Shown here piece by piece: positions 27,275 through 35,712 of a DNA stretch of 64,000 nt. Under the pieces are notes generated by a model, which saw only the letters and a list, made by a program, of their open reading frames with translations, was not told the DNA's origin and made no database searches. How positions within the stretch are numbered: the stretch's first letter is position 1; every line of letters begins with the position of its first letter. This stretch comes from CAJFUR01 sp904420575 (lineage in GTDB: Bacteria > Actinomycetota > Coriobacteriia > Coriobacteriales > Eggerthellaceae): contig OZ221973.1 in assembly GCA_965119745.1 (NCBI GenBank), positions 2,790,001 to 2,854,000 on the forward strand, given 5' to 3'. Made by a program: the position numbers and the translations under genes.

Positions 27275-28665
27275 AGGTCCAACTCCTTGAACGCATCCTC
27301 CGCCCTGTTCGCCGACTCGAACTCGAAGGAGCGTCCCACGATGCGTATCTCGTCGCCGTCCACAGCTCCCGCCCGCTCGAGCGCCGATTCCACGCCCAGG
27401 CGCTTCAGGCGGTGCTGCAGGAACGAGACGGCCTCCTCGTTCTCCCAGTCGGTCTGCACCACCATGCGCTCCACCTGGCCGCCCTGCACGCGGAACACCC
27501 CGCCTCCCAGGTTGGCCACCGTGAACTGCCGGTCGCGTTCCGCACGCCGGTGTTCCCACACATGGTCGTACTGCACGTCGGATTCCGCCTGGCTGCGGGC
27601 GGCCTCGCGCAGTTCGTGCACCTTGGTGGCGATGGCGGCCTTCAGGGAGTCGACGCCTTCTCCCGTGAGCGCGCTGATGCGGTAGAGCTTCGGGTCGATG
27701 GTGCTGCTGCCGAACTCGTCGCCGCCCGCCGCAGCCACCGAGTCCTCCCGCACGCGCGCGGCCAAACGCTCGCACGCCTCGTCGGTGCCGTCCACGTCGA
27801 TCTTGTTGGCCACGACGATGCGCGGCCGCCGCGCCAGATCGCCCGCGTACAGCGCGAGCTCGCGGTTGATGACGTCGTAGTCCTCGAGCGGGTCGCGCCC
27901 CTCGTAGTCCCCCGTCAGGTCCACCACGTGCACGATGAGCGCCGTGCGCTCGATGTGGCGCAGGAACTCGTGTCCCAGCCCGCGCCCCTCGTGCGCCCCC
28001 TCGATGAGGCCGGGGATGTCGGCCGCCACGAAGCTCAAGTCGCCGCTGGTGGCCACGCCCAGGTTGGGCACGAGCGTGGTGAACGGGTAGTCGGCGATCT
28101 TCGGCCGGGCCGCGCTGATGCGCGCGATGAGCGAGGACTTCCCCGCCGAGGGCATGCCTACCAGCGCCGCGTCGGCCATGAGCTTCATTTCCAGCTCGAT
28201 CCAGCATTCCTGGGCAGGCTCTCCCAGCTCGGCGAACGCCGGGGCACGCCGGGTGGACGTCACGAAGTGGATGTTGCCCCGCCCGCCGACGCCGCCTTGG
28301 GCCACGGTCACGTGCTCGCCGTCGTGCGTGAGGTCGGCGATGAGCTCGCCGGATTCCTTGGACTCGTCGAAGTATTCGCGCACCACCGTGCCAACCGGCA
28401 CCTTGAGCACCAGGTCATCGCCCGTGGCACCGTGCATGCGCGACCCTTTGCCGTGCGTGCCGCGCTCGGCCTTGAAGTGGTGCTTGAAGCGGTAATCGAT
28501 GAGCGAGGACAAGCTGGCGTCGGCCTCGACGACCACGTTGCCGCCATGCCCGCCGTCGCCGCCGTCCGGGCCGCCCTTGGGCACGTGCGCCTCGCGGCGG
28601 AACGACATACAGCCCGCGCCGCCATCACCGCCCTTCACGTGTATGCGCACCTTGTCTATGAACAA
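27271..28665 (-). CDS. obgE: Obg-family GTPase
   Basis: Ribosome-assembly and stress GTPase of 464 residues: glycine-rich Obg fold (HVKGGDGGAGCMSFRREA, GGPDGGDGGHGGNV), G1 GMPSAGKSSLI, G3 DIPGLIEGAHEGRGLG, G4 NKIDVDGT, and a C-terminal OCT domain. The usual start MFIDKV corresponds to TTG at 28665, with GAAAGAGG upstream; a longer reading upstream is not family-like. A TACAAT -10 candidate lies at 28704-28709, after the rpmA terminator, so obgE may have its own promoter. Confidence 0.95.
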   Translation of the reverse strand: MFIDKVRIHVKGGDGGAGCMSFRREAHVPKGGPDGGDGGHGGNVVVEADASLSSLIDYRFKHHFKAERGTHGKGSRMHGATGDDLVLKVPVGTVVREYFDESKESGELIADLTHDGEHVTVAQGGVGGRGNIHFVTSTRRAPAFAELGEPAQECWIELEMKLMADAALVGMPSAGKSSLIARISAARPKIADYPFTTLVPNLGVATSGDLSFVAADIPGLIEGAHEGRGLGHEFLRHIERTALIVHVVDLTGDYEGRDPLEDYDVINRELALYAGDLARRPRIVVANKIDVDGTDEACERLAARVREDSVAAAGGDEFGSSTIDPKLYRISALTGEGVDSLKAAIATKVHELREAARSQAESDVQYDHVWEHRRAERDRQFTVANLGGGVFRVQGGQVERMVVQTDWENEEAVSFLQHRLKRLGVESALERAGAVDGDEIRIVGRSFEFESANRAEDAFKELDL

Positions 28666-28777
28666 AAGAGCCTCTTTCCTATGCGGTCTCGCAGTCGGGA
28701 ACCATTGTAACGTAGTGCCGGCGGATCGGCAGGGCAAACGCACGCCTGTTGACGAACGGGATGCAGGCGGGCCGCCT

Positions 28778-28814
28778 AACAAAAGACGTGCCCCCTGCTC
28801 GGCAGAGGGCACGT
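28778..28814 (-). terminator. Intrinsic terminator after rpmA
   Basis: On the minus strand ACGTGCCC and GGGCACGT (28814-28807 and 28793-28786) form a stem with an inner CTGC-CGA-GCAG pairing, followed by TCTTTTGTT (28785-28778). It lies 40 nt after the rpmA stop and separates rplU-rpmA from obgE. Confidence 0.8.
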
Positions 28815-28854
28815 CGGAACGATCAGTCGTGGCGCAATCGCAAAGGGCGGGAAC

Positions 28855-29106
28855 CTACGCCTCGGGACGCACGTGCACGCGGCGCTTGACGCCGCGCGTG
28901 AACTCGAGCGTGCCGTCGCAGAGGGCAAACAGCGTGTCGTCCTTGCCGCGACCGACATTCTCGCCCGGATGGATGTGCGTGCCATGCTGGCGGACGATGA
29001 CGTTGCCCGTCTTCACCGTCTGGCCGGCGAACATCTTCACGCCGAGACGCTGTGCGTGGGAGTCGCGGCCGTTGCGAGTCGAGCCTAAGCCTTTCTTGTG
29101 AGCCAT
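28855..29106 (-). CDS. rpmA: 50S ribosomal protein L27
   Basis: 83 residues. Starts MAHKKGLGSTRNGRDSHAQR with the standard L27 core GQTVKTGNVIVRQHGTHIHPG. There is no N-terminal propeptide of the staphylococcal kind; the protein begins directly with the AHKK tail that reaches the peptidyl-transferase centre. Ribosome site GGGAGGG. Co-transcribed with rplU, 19 nt upstream. Confidence 0.97.
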   Translation of the reverse strand: MAHKKGLGSTRNGRDSHAQRLGVKMFAGQTVKTGNVIVRQHGTHIHPGENVGRGKDDTLFALCDGTLEFTRGVKRRVHVRPEA

Positions 29107-29125
29107 GAGAATTCCCTCCCTTGCT

Positions 29126-29674
29126 TTACTCGGCGTCTTCCGACGCGGTTTCGGTCTTCTTCGCCGCAGCCTTCTTCTCGGCAGCGGGCTTTGCTTCCGC
29201 CTTGGCGGCCTTCTTGGCGGCGGGCTTCTTTTCCGCAGCCTCCGTCTTGGCGGCAGGCTTCGCCTTGGCGGCCGTGGACTTCGCAGCGGCCTTGGTTTCG
29301 GCCTTGGGCGCCTCGGCGGCCTCGTCCTTCTTCGCGGCGGCCTTCTTGGCCGGCTTCTCGGCCTTGGCCGAGCCCACCGACTCGATCTGAACGCGCGTCA
29401 GCTGCTGGCGATGCCCGCGCAGCTTCTTGTAGTTCTTGCGCTTCTTGAACTTGAAGACCAGCTGCTTTTCGCCCTTGAACTGCTCGAGCACCACGGCGAC
29501 GACCTTCGTGGCCGCAGCCTTCGCAGGATCGGCCTCCACCTTTTCGCCGTCGACGACGCAGATGGCTTCCAGCTCCACCTTCGCACCCGGCTCGGCGTTC
29601 AGCTTTTCGATGTTCAGCTTGTCCCCAGGGGCAACCTTGTATTGCTTGCCGCCCGTTTTCACGATTGCGTACAT
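29126..29674 (-). CDS. rplU: 50S ribosomal protein L21 with long Ala/Lys-rich tail
   Basis: The first 103 or so residues are ordinary L21 (MYAIVKTGGKQYKVAPGD, FKFKKRKNYKKLRGHRQ). About 80 further residues are a repetitive Ala/Lys/Glu tail (KPAAKKAAKAEAKPAAEKK-like) that would be disordered and basic; similar tails are known on other actinobacterial ribosomal proteins. Ribosome site AAGGAG before ATG 29674. Promoter at 29712-29740. Confidence 0.95.
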   Translation of the reverse strand: MYAIVKTGGKQYKVAPGDKLNIEKLNAEPGAKVELEAICVVDGEKVEADPAKAAATKVVAVVLEQFKGEKQLVFKFKKRKNYKKLRGHRQQLTRVQIESVGSAKAEKPAKKAAAKKDEAAEAPKAETKAAAKSTAAKAKPAAKTEAAEKKPAAKKAAKAEAKPAAEKKAAAKKTETASEDAE

Positions 29675-29711
29675 GTAGTTTCTCCTTGAAAGTGTCAAAA
29701 CGCAAGGCGAT

Positions 29712-29740
29712 ATCTTATCAGCGGGATACGCGTAAGTCAA
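29712..29740 (-). promoter_or_regulatory. rplU-rpmA promoter
   Basis: TTGACT (29740-29735), exactly 17 nt, TAAGAT (29717-29712) on the minus strand, about 38 nt before the L21 start. The best sigma-70-type promoter in the window. Confidence 0.8.
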
Positions 29741-29864
29741 CGTTTCCCCGCACTTTTTTCTTCCCCTCCCGCTCATTCTCCACAAGAACCCGCACGAGCG
29801 GTGCGCGATGCGCCGGAACGCCCCGTCGGCTGAGCGAATCCGGTATTGCGCCTACTGCCTCCCA

Positions 29865-30024
29865 GGTTGGCGCAGTAAGTCAGCGGCGTTCCGGTGCCGG
29901 AGATTCGTGGGATCGCGGAGGCGACGCGTACTTCGGTACGCGAGCCTCCGGGATCGCGCGAAGATCCGGTGCCGGAACGCCCCGCAGCGTCGGCGGGTTG
30001 CGGCGGCTGGCAAGCCGCCGCAAC
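29865..30024. repeat. Intergenic repeat element, copy B
   Basis: Begins GGTTGGCGCAGTAAGTCAGC (29865 on), contains GGCGTTCCGG/CCGGAACGCC inverted arms, an inner CGCGTAC-TTCG-GTACGCG hairpin, CCGCAGCGTCG, and ends in GTTGCGGCGGCT (29997-30008), loop GGCA, AGCCGCCGCAAC (30013-30024) touching the polA stop. Same layout as copy A at 11595-11758, with compensatory stem changes. The remaining gap 29741-29864 shows nothing else. Confidence 0.7.
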
Positions 30025-32652
30025 CTAATGCGCCTGGGCCCAGTTGTCGCCCCAGGACACGTCCACCTCCAGCGGGACGCGCAGCTCCACCACGTTCTCC
30101 ATCACCTCGCGCACCATGCCGCCCAGCCGCTCGATCTCGCCTTCGGGCACGCTGAAGTCCAGCTCGTCGTGCACCTGGAGCATGAGGCGGGCCTCAAAGC
30201 CCTCGTCGTGCAGGCGCTGCTGCACCTGCTTCATGGCCAGCTTGATGATGTCGGCGGCGCTTCCCTGCATGGGATGGTTCATGGCCGTGCGCTCGCCGAA
30301 GCCGCGCTGGGCCGCGTTGGCGGCCTTGAGCTCGGGCACGTGGCGCTTGCGGCCGAACATGGTGGTGGCGTACCCGGTCTTCTTCGCTTCCTCCACCGTG
30401 GCGTCCAGATACGCGCGCACGCCGGGATACGCCTCGAAGTAGCGGTCGATCATCTCCTTCGCCTCGCCGAACGGGATGTCCAGGCTCTGCGCCAGGCCGA
30501 ACGCCTGCTGGCCATAGACGATGCCGAAATTCACGGCCTTCGCGCGGCTGCGCAGCTGCGGCGTCACGTCTTCCAGCGGCACGTCGAACACGCGGCTGGC
30601 GGTGCTGGCATGGAAGTCGGCGCCCGAACAGAACGCCGCCACCAGATGCTCGTCGCCGGACAGGTGCGCCAGCAGGCGCAGCTCGATCTGCGAGTAGTCC
30701 GCCGACAGGAACTTGCTTCCGGAGGCCAGCGGCGTGAAGCATTCCCTGATCTGGCGGCCGAACTCGGTGCGCACGGGGATGTTCTGCAGGTTCGGGTCGG
30801 ACGACGACAGGCGCCCCGTGGTGGTGACCGTCTCGTTGAAGCAGGTGTGCACGCGCCCGTCGGTGGCCCGCATGCGCGGCAGCGCGTCGATGTAGGTGGA
30901 CTTGATCTTGGAAAGCTCGCGGTAGCGCAGCAGCAGCGCCGGCATTTCGTGGGTCTTCGACAGCTCCTTGAGCACAGCGGCGTCGGTGGAGTAGCCCCGC
31001 TGGTTCTTCTTGAGCGGCGTGAGCCCCATGACCTCGAACAGGATGTGGGCCAGCTGCTTGGGCGAGTCGAGGTTGAACGTCTCGCCCGCCATGTCGAAGA
31101 TGCGCTCGCGCAGCCCGGCCAGCTCGTCTTCCGTGCTGGCGCCCAGTTCGGCCAGGCGGTCGCAGTCGAGCGCCGTCCCCGTGCGCTCCATGATGGAAAG
31201 CACCGCCACCAGCGGCAGGTCGATGTCGAAGTACGCGCGCGTGCTGCCGTCCCGCTCCAACGCCTGGGTGAGCGGTTCCACCAGCTGGCGCGCGGCGGCG
31301 GCGCACACGACGGCGCGTTCCTCGTCCGTCTTCGTGTCGGGCAGCACGCCGCCGCAGTACGCGTCCAGAAGCGCATCGAAGGAATACTCCGACACCGACG
31401 AGTTCAGCACGTAGCCGGCCAGGCCCAGGTCGAAGGCGCGCATCGCCATGAGGTCGTCGTCGGTGACCAGCGCGGGCACGGCGGTGTCGGCGGGATAGAC
31501 CCGGTGCAGCGTCTCCTTCACGTCGAGCGCCGCGAACGGACAGCTTTTGACCACGCGCGCCAGAACCGTCAGGCCTTCCTCCTCTTCGAAGGCCGCCGTG
31601 CCCTGCGAGGTGCAGAACGCCGCGATCACCCCCGAGCTGAACAGGGACACCTGCTCGGGCTCCACGAACGCCACGCCCACCGTCTCGCCCGCCCGGACGG
31701 CCGCTTCCACGAGCGCAGACGCCTCGTCGCCATGCACGACGGGCTCCCACGAGAGCGGCGCCTGCGACTTCTCCAACTCCTTGCCCACCAGCTTGAGGAC
31801 GCGTCCCAGATGGGTGTTGAACTGGATCTTCTGGAACGCCTCCACCACCTTCTCCTCTTCGAACGAGGGGAAGGCCGCCGCCTCCAGGTCGAGCGGGAAG
31901 TCGAGGTCGCACACGATGGTGGCCACCTCTCGGCTGGCGAACGCGGCGTCCTTGTTGTCGCGGATGCGCTCGAGCTGCTTGCCTTTGAGCGCGTCCAGGT
32001 TCTCGTAGAGGCCTTCGAGCGACCCGTACTGCTGCAGCAGCTTGGCCGCGGTCTTCTCGCCGATGCCGGGCACGCCGGGGATGTTGTCGGACGAGTCGCC
32101 CTTGAGCCCTAGGAAGTCGGGCACCTGCGCCGGCGTGACGCCGTAGCGCTCCGCCACCTCGGCCGGGCCGTAGATGGCCACGTCGGTGATGCCTTTCTTC
32201 GTGGTGACGATGCGCGTCTTGTCGCTGGCCAGCTGGTAGGCGTCCTTGTCGCCCGTCACCAGCAGCGTCTCGTAGCCCAGCTGCTCGTCGCGCCGGGCCA
32301 CGGTGCCCAGGACGTCGTCGCCTTCCCATCCCTTCACGCGCACGACCGGCACGTTCATGGCCTCCAGCAGCTCCTCGATGATGGGGAACTGCACCTTCAG
32401 GTCGTCGTCCATGGGAGGACGCTGTGCCTTGTACTGCTCGAGGGCCTTCGTGCGGAACGCCGGGCGGCCTGCGTCGAACGCGCAGATGACGGCATCGGGG
32501 TGCGCGACGTCGATGAACTTGAGCAGCATGGCGACGAAGCCGAACACGGCGTTGGTGGGCCGTCCGTCCGGCGCGTTCATGGTCTGGGGCACGGCGTGAT
32601 AGGCGCGGTGCATGAGCGAGTTGCCGTCGATGACGGCAATCTTTTTCGGCAT
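30025..32652 (-). CDS. polA: DNA polymerase I, proofreading site apparently lost
   Basis: Repair and Okazaki-fragment polymerase, 875 residues. Order: 5' nuclease domain (IDGNSLMHRAYHA, VRVKGWEGDDVLGT, LKGDSSDNIPGVPGIGEKTA), a middle domain at the 3' exonuclease position, and the A-family polymerase (SADYSQIELRLLAHL, motif B region RSRAKAVNFGIVYGQQAFG, motif C VHDELDF). The middle domain lacks the DxE start of proofreading exonucleases (GVAFVEPEQ stands there). ATG 32652 has GGAGG; TATACT at 32688-32693 is a likely -10. Confidence 0.95.
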   Translation of the reverse strand: MPKKIAVIDGNSLMHRAYHAVPQTMNAPDGRPTNAVFGFVAMLLKFIDVAHPDAVICAFDAGRPAFRTKALEQYKAQRPPMDDDLKVQFPIIEELLEAMNVPVVRVKGWEGDDVLGTVARRDEQLGYETLLVTGDKDAYQLASDKTRIVTTKKGITDVAIYGPAEVAERYGVTPAQVPDFLGLKGDSSDNIPGVPGIGEKTAAKLLQQYGSLEGLYENLDALKGKQLERIRDNKDAAFASREVATIVCDLDFPLDLEAAAFPSFEEEKVVEAFQKIQFNTHLGRVLKLVGKELEKSQAPLSWEPVVHGDEASALVEAAVRAGETVGVAFVEPEQVSLFSSGVIAAFCTSQGTAAFEEEEGLTVLARVVKSCPFAALDVKETLHRVYPADTAVPALVTDDDLMAMRAFDLGLAGYVLNSSVSEYSFDALLDAYCGGVLPDTKTDEERAVVCAAAARQLVEPLTQALERDGSTRAYFDIDLPLVAVLSIMERTGTALDCDRLAELGASTEDELAGLRERIFDMAGETFNLDSPKQLAHILFEVMGLTPLKKNQRGYSTDAAVLKELSKTHEMPALLLRYRELSKIKSTYIDALPRMRATDGRVHTCFNETVTTTGRLSSSDPNLQNIPVRTEFGRQIRECFTPLASGSKFLSADYSQIELRLLAHLSGDEHLVAAFCSGADFHASTASRVFDVPLEDVTPQLRSRAKAVNFGIVYGQQAFGLAQSLDIPFGEAKEMIDRYFEAYPGVRAYLDATVEEAKKTGYATTMFGRKRHVPELKAANAAQRGFGERTAMNHPMQGSAADIIKLAMKQVQQRLHDEGFEARLMLQVHDELDFSVPEGEIERLGGMVREVMENVVELRVPLEVDVSWGDNWAQAH

Positions 32653-32772
32653 AGAGCATCCTCCGTCGATCGCTATCGTGAACGACCAGTATAGAGCAAC
32701 GGGCATCCCCCGCGCCGCCCGACGCGCGAGAAACAGAGAATCCATGGCGCGGGCTTTCCGGCCGGCGGAGCC

Positions 32773-33450
32773 TCAGGCGCTCCAGAGATAGCCTACGCCG
32801 CGCACGGTTTCCAGATGCTGTGCCAGGTCCGGTCCCAGCTTGGCACGCACGCGGCGGACGTGCACGTCGACGGTGCGCGAGCCGCCGTAGTAGTCGAAGC
32901 CCCAGACGCGGCGCAGAAGCGCGTCCCGCGAGTACGTGCGCCCCGGATGCGTGACCAGAAAGGCCAGAAGCGCATATTCCAGATACGTGAGGTCGAGCGG
33001 CTCGCCGCCCACCTTCACCTGGTAGGTGGCCAGGTTGATGGTCAGGTTGTCCACCGCCAGATAGTCGGACGACGACCCCTCGCTGCCCGGCCACAGAAGC
33101 TGGCGGATGCGCGAGGCGCACTCGCCCGCGCTGGCGCCATGCACGACGAAGTCGGCCTTCACCTGGACGGGCAGGCGGAATTCGCCCAGCTGGTCCTCGC
33201 CGACGATGACCAGCATCGATGCCGATCCGTCCTCCACCAGCAGCTGCTCGGCCTGCGCCACACCCGAAAGCGCGTCCCCGCGCGCCTCGTACACGACCAG
33301 ATCGCAGTTCGGATGCTGCGCGAGCAGCTTCCTGAACTGCAGGGAGGACCCTGCCGCCACGTCCACGTCCAGGCCGGAGAGCACCTGCTGGAACTTGTGC
33401 GCGTTGTCAAGGCTGTCGGCCACGAAGATGACGGTCTTGCGCTGCATCAT
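32773..33450 (-). CDS. GlnR-like orphan OmpR-type response regulator
   Basis: 225 residues: a receiver-like domain and a C-terminal winged helix (LDLTYLEYALLAFLVTHPGRTYSRDALLRRVWGFDYYGGSRTVDVHVRRVRAKLG). At the strand-3 position where the phosphorylated Asp is expected the sequence is CDLVVYEARGD, i.e. Glu replaces it, and no sensor kinase is nearby. This is like actinobacterial GlnR, the nitrogen regulator that works without phosphorylation. It starts 22 nt after glnA, so probably one operon. A GlnR box lies at the glnA promoter. Confidence 0.8.
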   Translation of the reverse strand: MMQRKTVIFVADSLDNAHKFQQVLSGLDVDVAAGSSLQFRKLLAQHPNCDLVVYEARGDALSGVAQAEQLLVEDGSASMLVIVGEDQLGEFRLPVQVKADFVVHGASAGECASRIRQLLWPGSEGSSSDYLAVDNLTINLATYQVKVGGEPLDLTYLEYALLAFLVTHPGRTYSRDALLRRVWGFDYYGGSRTVDVHVRRVRAKLGPDLAQHLETVRGVGYLWSA

Positions 33451-33472
33451 CCCTCCCTTCCACCGCGCATGG

Positions 33473-34816
33473 CTACAGCACCCCCAGGTAGCGATCGCGC
33501 TCCCACTGCGTCACGAAACCTTGGTAGGCGTTCCAGTCGGCGCGCTTCGCGTTCACCAGGTAGGCGTGGATGTGCTCGCCGAGCGTCTCGCGCATGAGGT
33601 CGGACGCCGCGAACAGCTCCACGGCCTCGCCCAGGCTCTCCGGCAGCGTGCTCATGCCCTGTGCGCGCAGGTCCTGGCGCGACAGACAGAACAGGTCCTG
33701 GTCTTCAGTGGGAGGCTGCAGCTCCAGCCCGTCCTCGATGCCCTTGAGCCCCGCCGCCAGCATGACGGCGAAGGCCAGGTAGGGGTTCGCGGCCGGGTCG
33801 GGGCTGCGCAGCTCGACGCGGCACGCCACCTCGCGGTCCGGCCGGTAGCGCGGAATGCGCACGAGCGTGGAGCGGTTGCGCGCGCCCCACGACAGGTACG
33901 TGGGGGCCTCGCCGCCCGCCACCAGGCGCTTGTAGGAGTTCACGTACTGGTTGGTGACCGCACAGAACTCCGGCGCGTACTTCAGCAGGCCCGCAATGTA
34001 GTGCTTGGCCACCTTCGACAGGTTGTAGCCCAAAGGGTCGTCCGCGTCGAAGAACGCGTTGTTGCCGTCGAGGTCGAACAGGCTCTGGTGCACGTGCATG
34101 CCGCTCCCGGGGGCGTCGGCCATGGGCTTGGGCATGAAGGAGGCGTGCACCCCGTGCTTCAGGGCGATCTCCTTCACCACCAGCTTGTAGGTCATCACCG
34201 CGTCGGCCATGGAGAGCGCGTCGGTGAAGCGCAGGTCGATCTCGTGCTGCGAGGGGCCGTTCTCGTGATGCGAGTATTCCACAGGGATGCCCATCTTCTC
34301 CAGCGTGAGCACCGTGTCGCGCCGCAGGTCGCTCGCGTAGTCGAGCGACGTGAGGTCGAAGTAGCCCCCACGGTCGAGCACCTCGGTGCCCTCCGCGTCC
34401 TTGAAGTAGAAGTATTCCAGCTCGGGGCCGACGTTGAAGACATAGCCCATCTTCGCCGCCTTCTCCACCGTGCGCGCCAGCACGTGCCGCGGGTCTCCCT
34501 CGAAGGGCGCGCCGTCGGGCGTGCGGATGCTGCAGAACATGCGCGCCACCGCATTGTGCTCGGGCCGCCAGGGCAGCACCTGGAACGTGCCGGCGTCGGG
34601 GAACGCCAGCATGTCGGATTCCTGGGTGCGGCAGAATCCCTCGACGCAGCTGCCGTCGAAGCCCATGCCGTCGGTGAAGGCGTCTTCCAGCTCGCTGGGA
34701 ATGACGGCGAACGACTTCATGGTGCCCAGCACGTCGGTGAACCAGAAGCGCACGAAGTGCACGTCGCGGCCCTTAATGGTCTTCAGCACGAAGTCTTGGT
34801 CCGGGTTGAGGGGCAT
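33473..34816 (-). CDS. glnA: Glutamine synthetase, type I (alpha-like)
   Basis: Fixes ammonium onto glutamate with ATP. 447 residues, the short GSI-alpha size. Seen: FTDVLGTMKSFAV, GFDGSCVEGFCRTQESDM, NVGPELEYFYF, ENGPSQHEIDLRF, PGSGMHVHQSLFD, NSYKRLVAGGEAPTYLSWGARNRSTLVRIP. The region that carries the adenylylated Tyr in GSI-beta reads DQDLFCLS, with no Tyr, so control by adenylylation is unlikely. Start 34816 has AAAGGA. Promoter with a GlnR-type box at 34844-34874. Confidence 0.95.
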   Translation of the reverse strand: MPLNPDQDFVLKTIKGRDVHFVRFWFTDVLGTMKSFAVIPSELEDAFTDGMGFDGSCVEGFCRTQESDMLAFPDAGTFQVLPWRPEHNAVARMFCSIRTPDGAPFEGDPRHVLARTVEKAAKMGYVFNVGPELEYFYFKDAEGTEVLDRGGYFDLTSLDYASDLRRDTVLTLEKMGIPVEYSHHENGPSQHEIDLRFTDALSMADAVMTYKLVVKEIALKHGVHASFMPKPMADAPGSGMHVHQSLFDLDGNNAFFDADDPLGYNLSKVAKHYIAGLLKYAPEFCAVTNQYVNSYKRLVAGGEAPTYLSWGARNRSTLVRIPRYRPDREVACRVELRSPDPAANPYLAFAVMLAAGLKGIEDGLELQPPTEDQDLFCLSRQDLRAQGMSTLPESLGEAVELFAASDLMRETLGEHIHAYLVNAKRADWNAYQGFVTQWERDRYLGVL

Positions 34817-34843
34817 GACGGGTCCTTTCTCTCTCAAACTGCC

Positions 34844-34874
34844 ATTATACGCGACCGTGTTTCGGATGCGTTAC
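34844..34874 (-). promoter_or_regulatory. glnA promoter with a GlnR box
   Basis: On the minus strand GTAAC (34874-34870), six nt, GAAAC (34863-34859): an exact match to the actinobacterial GlnR half-site pair GTnAC-n6-GAAAC. Nine nt further comes a perfect TATAAT (34849-34844). No good -35 is present, as expected if the regulator activates. The box lies in the -26 to -41 zone of the predicted start. Confidence 0.7.
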
Positions 34875-35157
34875 GCACGCACGGGAAGGAGAGCGGCAGG
34901 GGGGCGCGCCCGTCGCGCACGCGTGGCGCGCCCGGGCTGCAGGGAAAGGCGTCGCCGTGCGCGCGGCCTGCGTCCGCTGCGCACGTGGCGCCCCGAAGTG
35001 CGGGCGAAGGTCGTCGCCATGCGCGCGAGATCCCGCGCCCGCCGTCCGTTGATAACGGTTTGCTTACGAATCCACGGTACCATGACCCGTTTGATTATAG
35101 TAATGAGCCGCTGCGCCACCCCCACACCCAACTGAAACCGACCACGAGGGAGGCGCG
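34875..35157. other. Divergent gap between glnA and the HPt genes
   Basis: About 280 bp, Arg-codon-like GC-rich in its left part and AT-richer near 35040-35110. The palindrome CCGTT-GAT-AACGG (35046-35058) and TATAGT about 35095 could belong to the HPt promoter. Nothing else recognised. Confidence 0.4.
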
Positions 35158-35538
35158 ATGAGGAGGGGACTCGGCATGATGGCCGAAAACGCCGAACTGC
35201 TCGAACGTCACGGAATCGACTACGCAGGCGCCATCGAGCGTTTCGGAGGAAACGCGGCGCTGTACGAACGGCTCGCCTGCAAGTACGTAAACGATCCCCA
35301 TTTCGAAAGCCTTGCGGCCGCCCTCCGGCAGGGCGATGCCGAAACCGCCTATCACGAGGCGCATTCGTTGAAAGGCGTGGCAGGCAACCTTTCGTTCGCG
35401 GACTTGTACCAAGCCGCCTCCGCCCTCTCGGACGTTCTGCACGACGGCGACCTGGCCGCCGCGCGCACCGCCTTCCCTTCCGTGCGCGAGGCCCACGAGC
35501 GCGTGATCGACGCGCTGGTCCAGCTGACCGAACGCTGA
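35158..35538 (+). CDS. Histidine phosphotransfer (HPt) domain protein
   Basis: A 126-residue single HPt domain. The phospho-accepting histidine is in AYHEAHSLKGVAGNLSFADLY, a standard HSLKG motif; helices flank it (IERFGGNAALYERLACKY upstream, DALVQLTER at the end). It would relay phosphate between a hybrid kinase and a regulator, neither of which is in the window. Start at 35158 has GGGAGG 4-5 nt before. A second, degenerate copy follows after 174 bp. Confidence 0.85.
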   Translation: MRRGLGMMAENAELLERHGIDYAGAIERFGGNAALYERLACKYVNDPHFESLAAALRQGDAETAYHEAHSLKGVAGNLSFADLYQAASALSDVLHDGDLAAARTAFPSVREAHERVIDALVQLTER

Positions 35539-35712
35539 GGCGCCACAAGAGGCCGCCTTGCGCCCATCACGCCCGCCGGAGCCCACCTGCTCGATCAGCC
35601 TTGGCGAGACCCCGGCAGGCGTCTGGCGCGCCACCAAGCCGGCCACCTGCCCGCCTCTGGCAGGAAGACGCCACCTGCAGACACGCTCCTCTCGATAAAG
35701 GGATGCCCTTCC

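Noticed and set aside
34875..35157. Possible tRNA or small RNA in the gap before the HPt genes
   Set aside because: No cloverleaf or T-arm sequence could be drawn.
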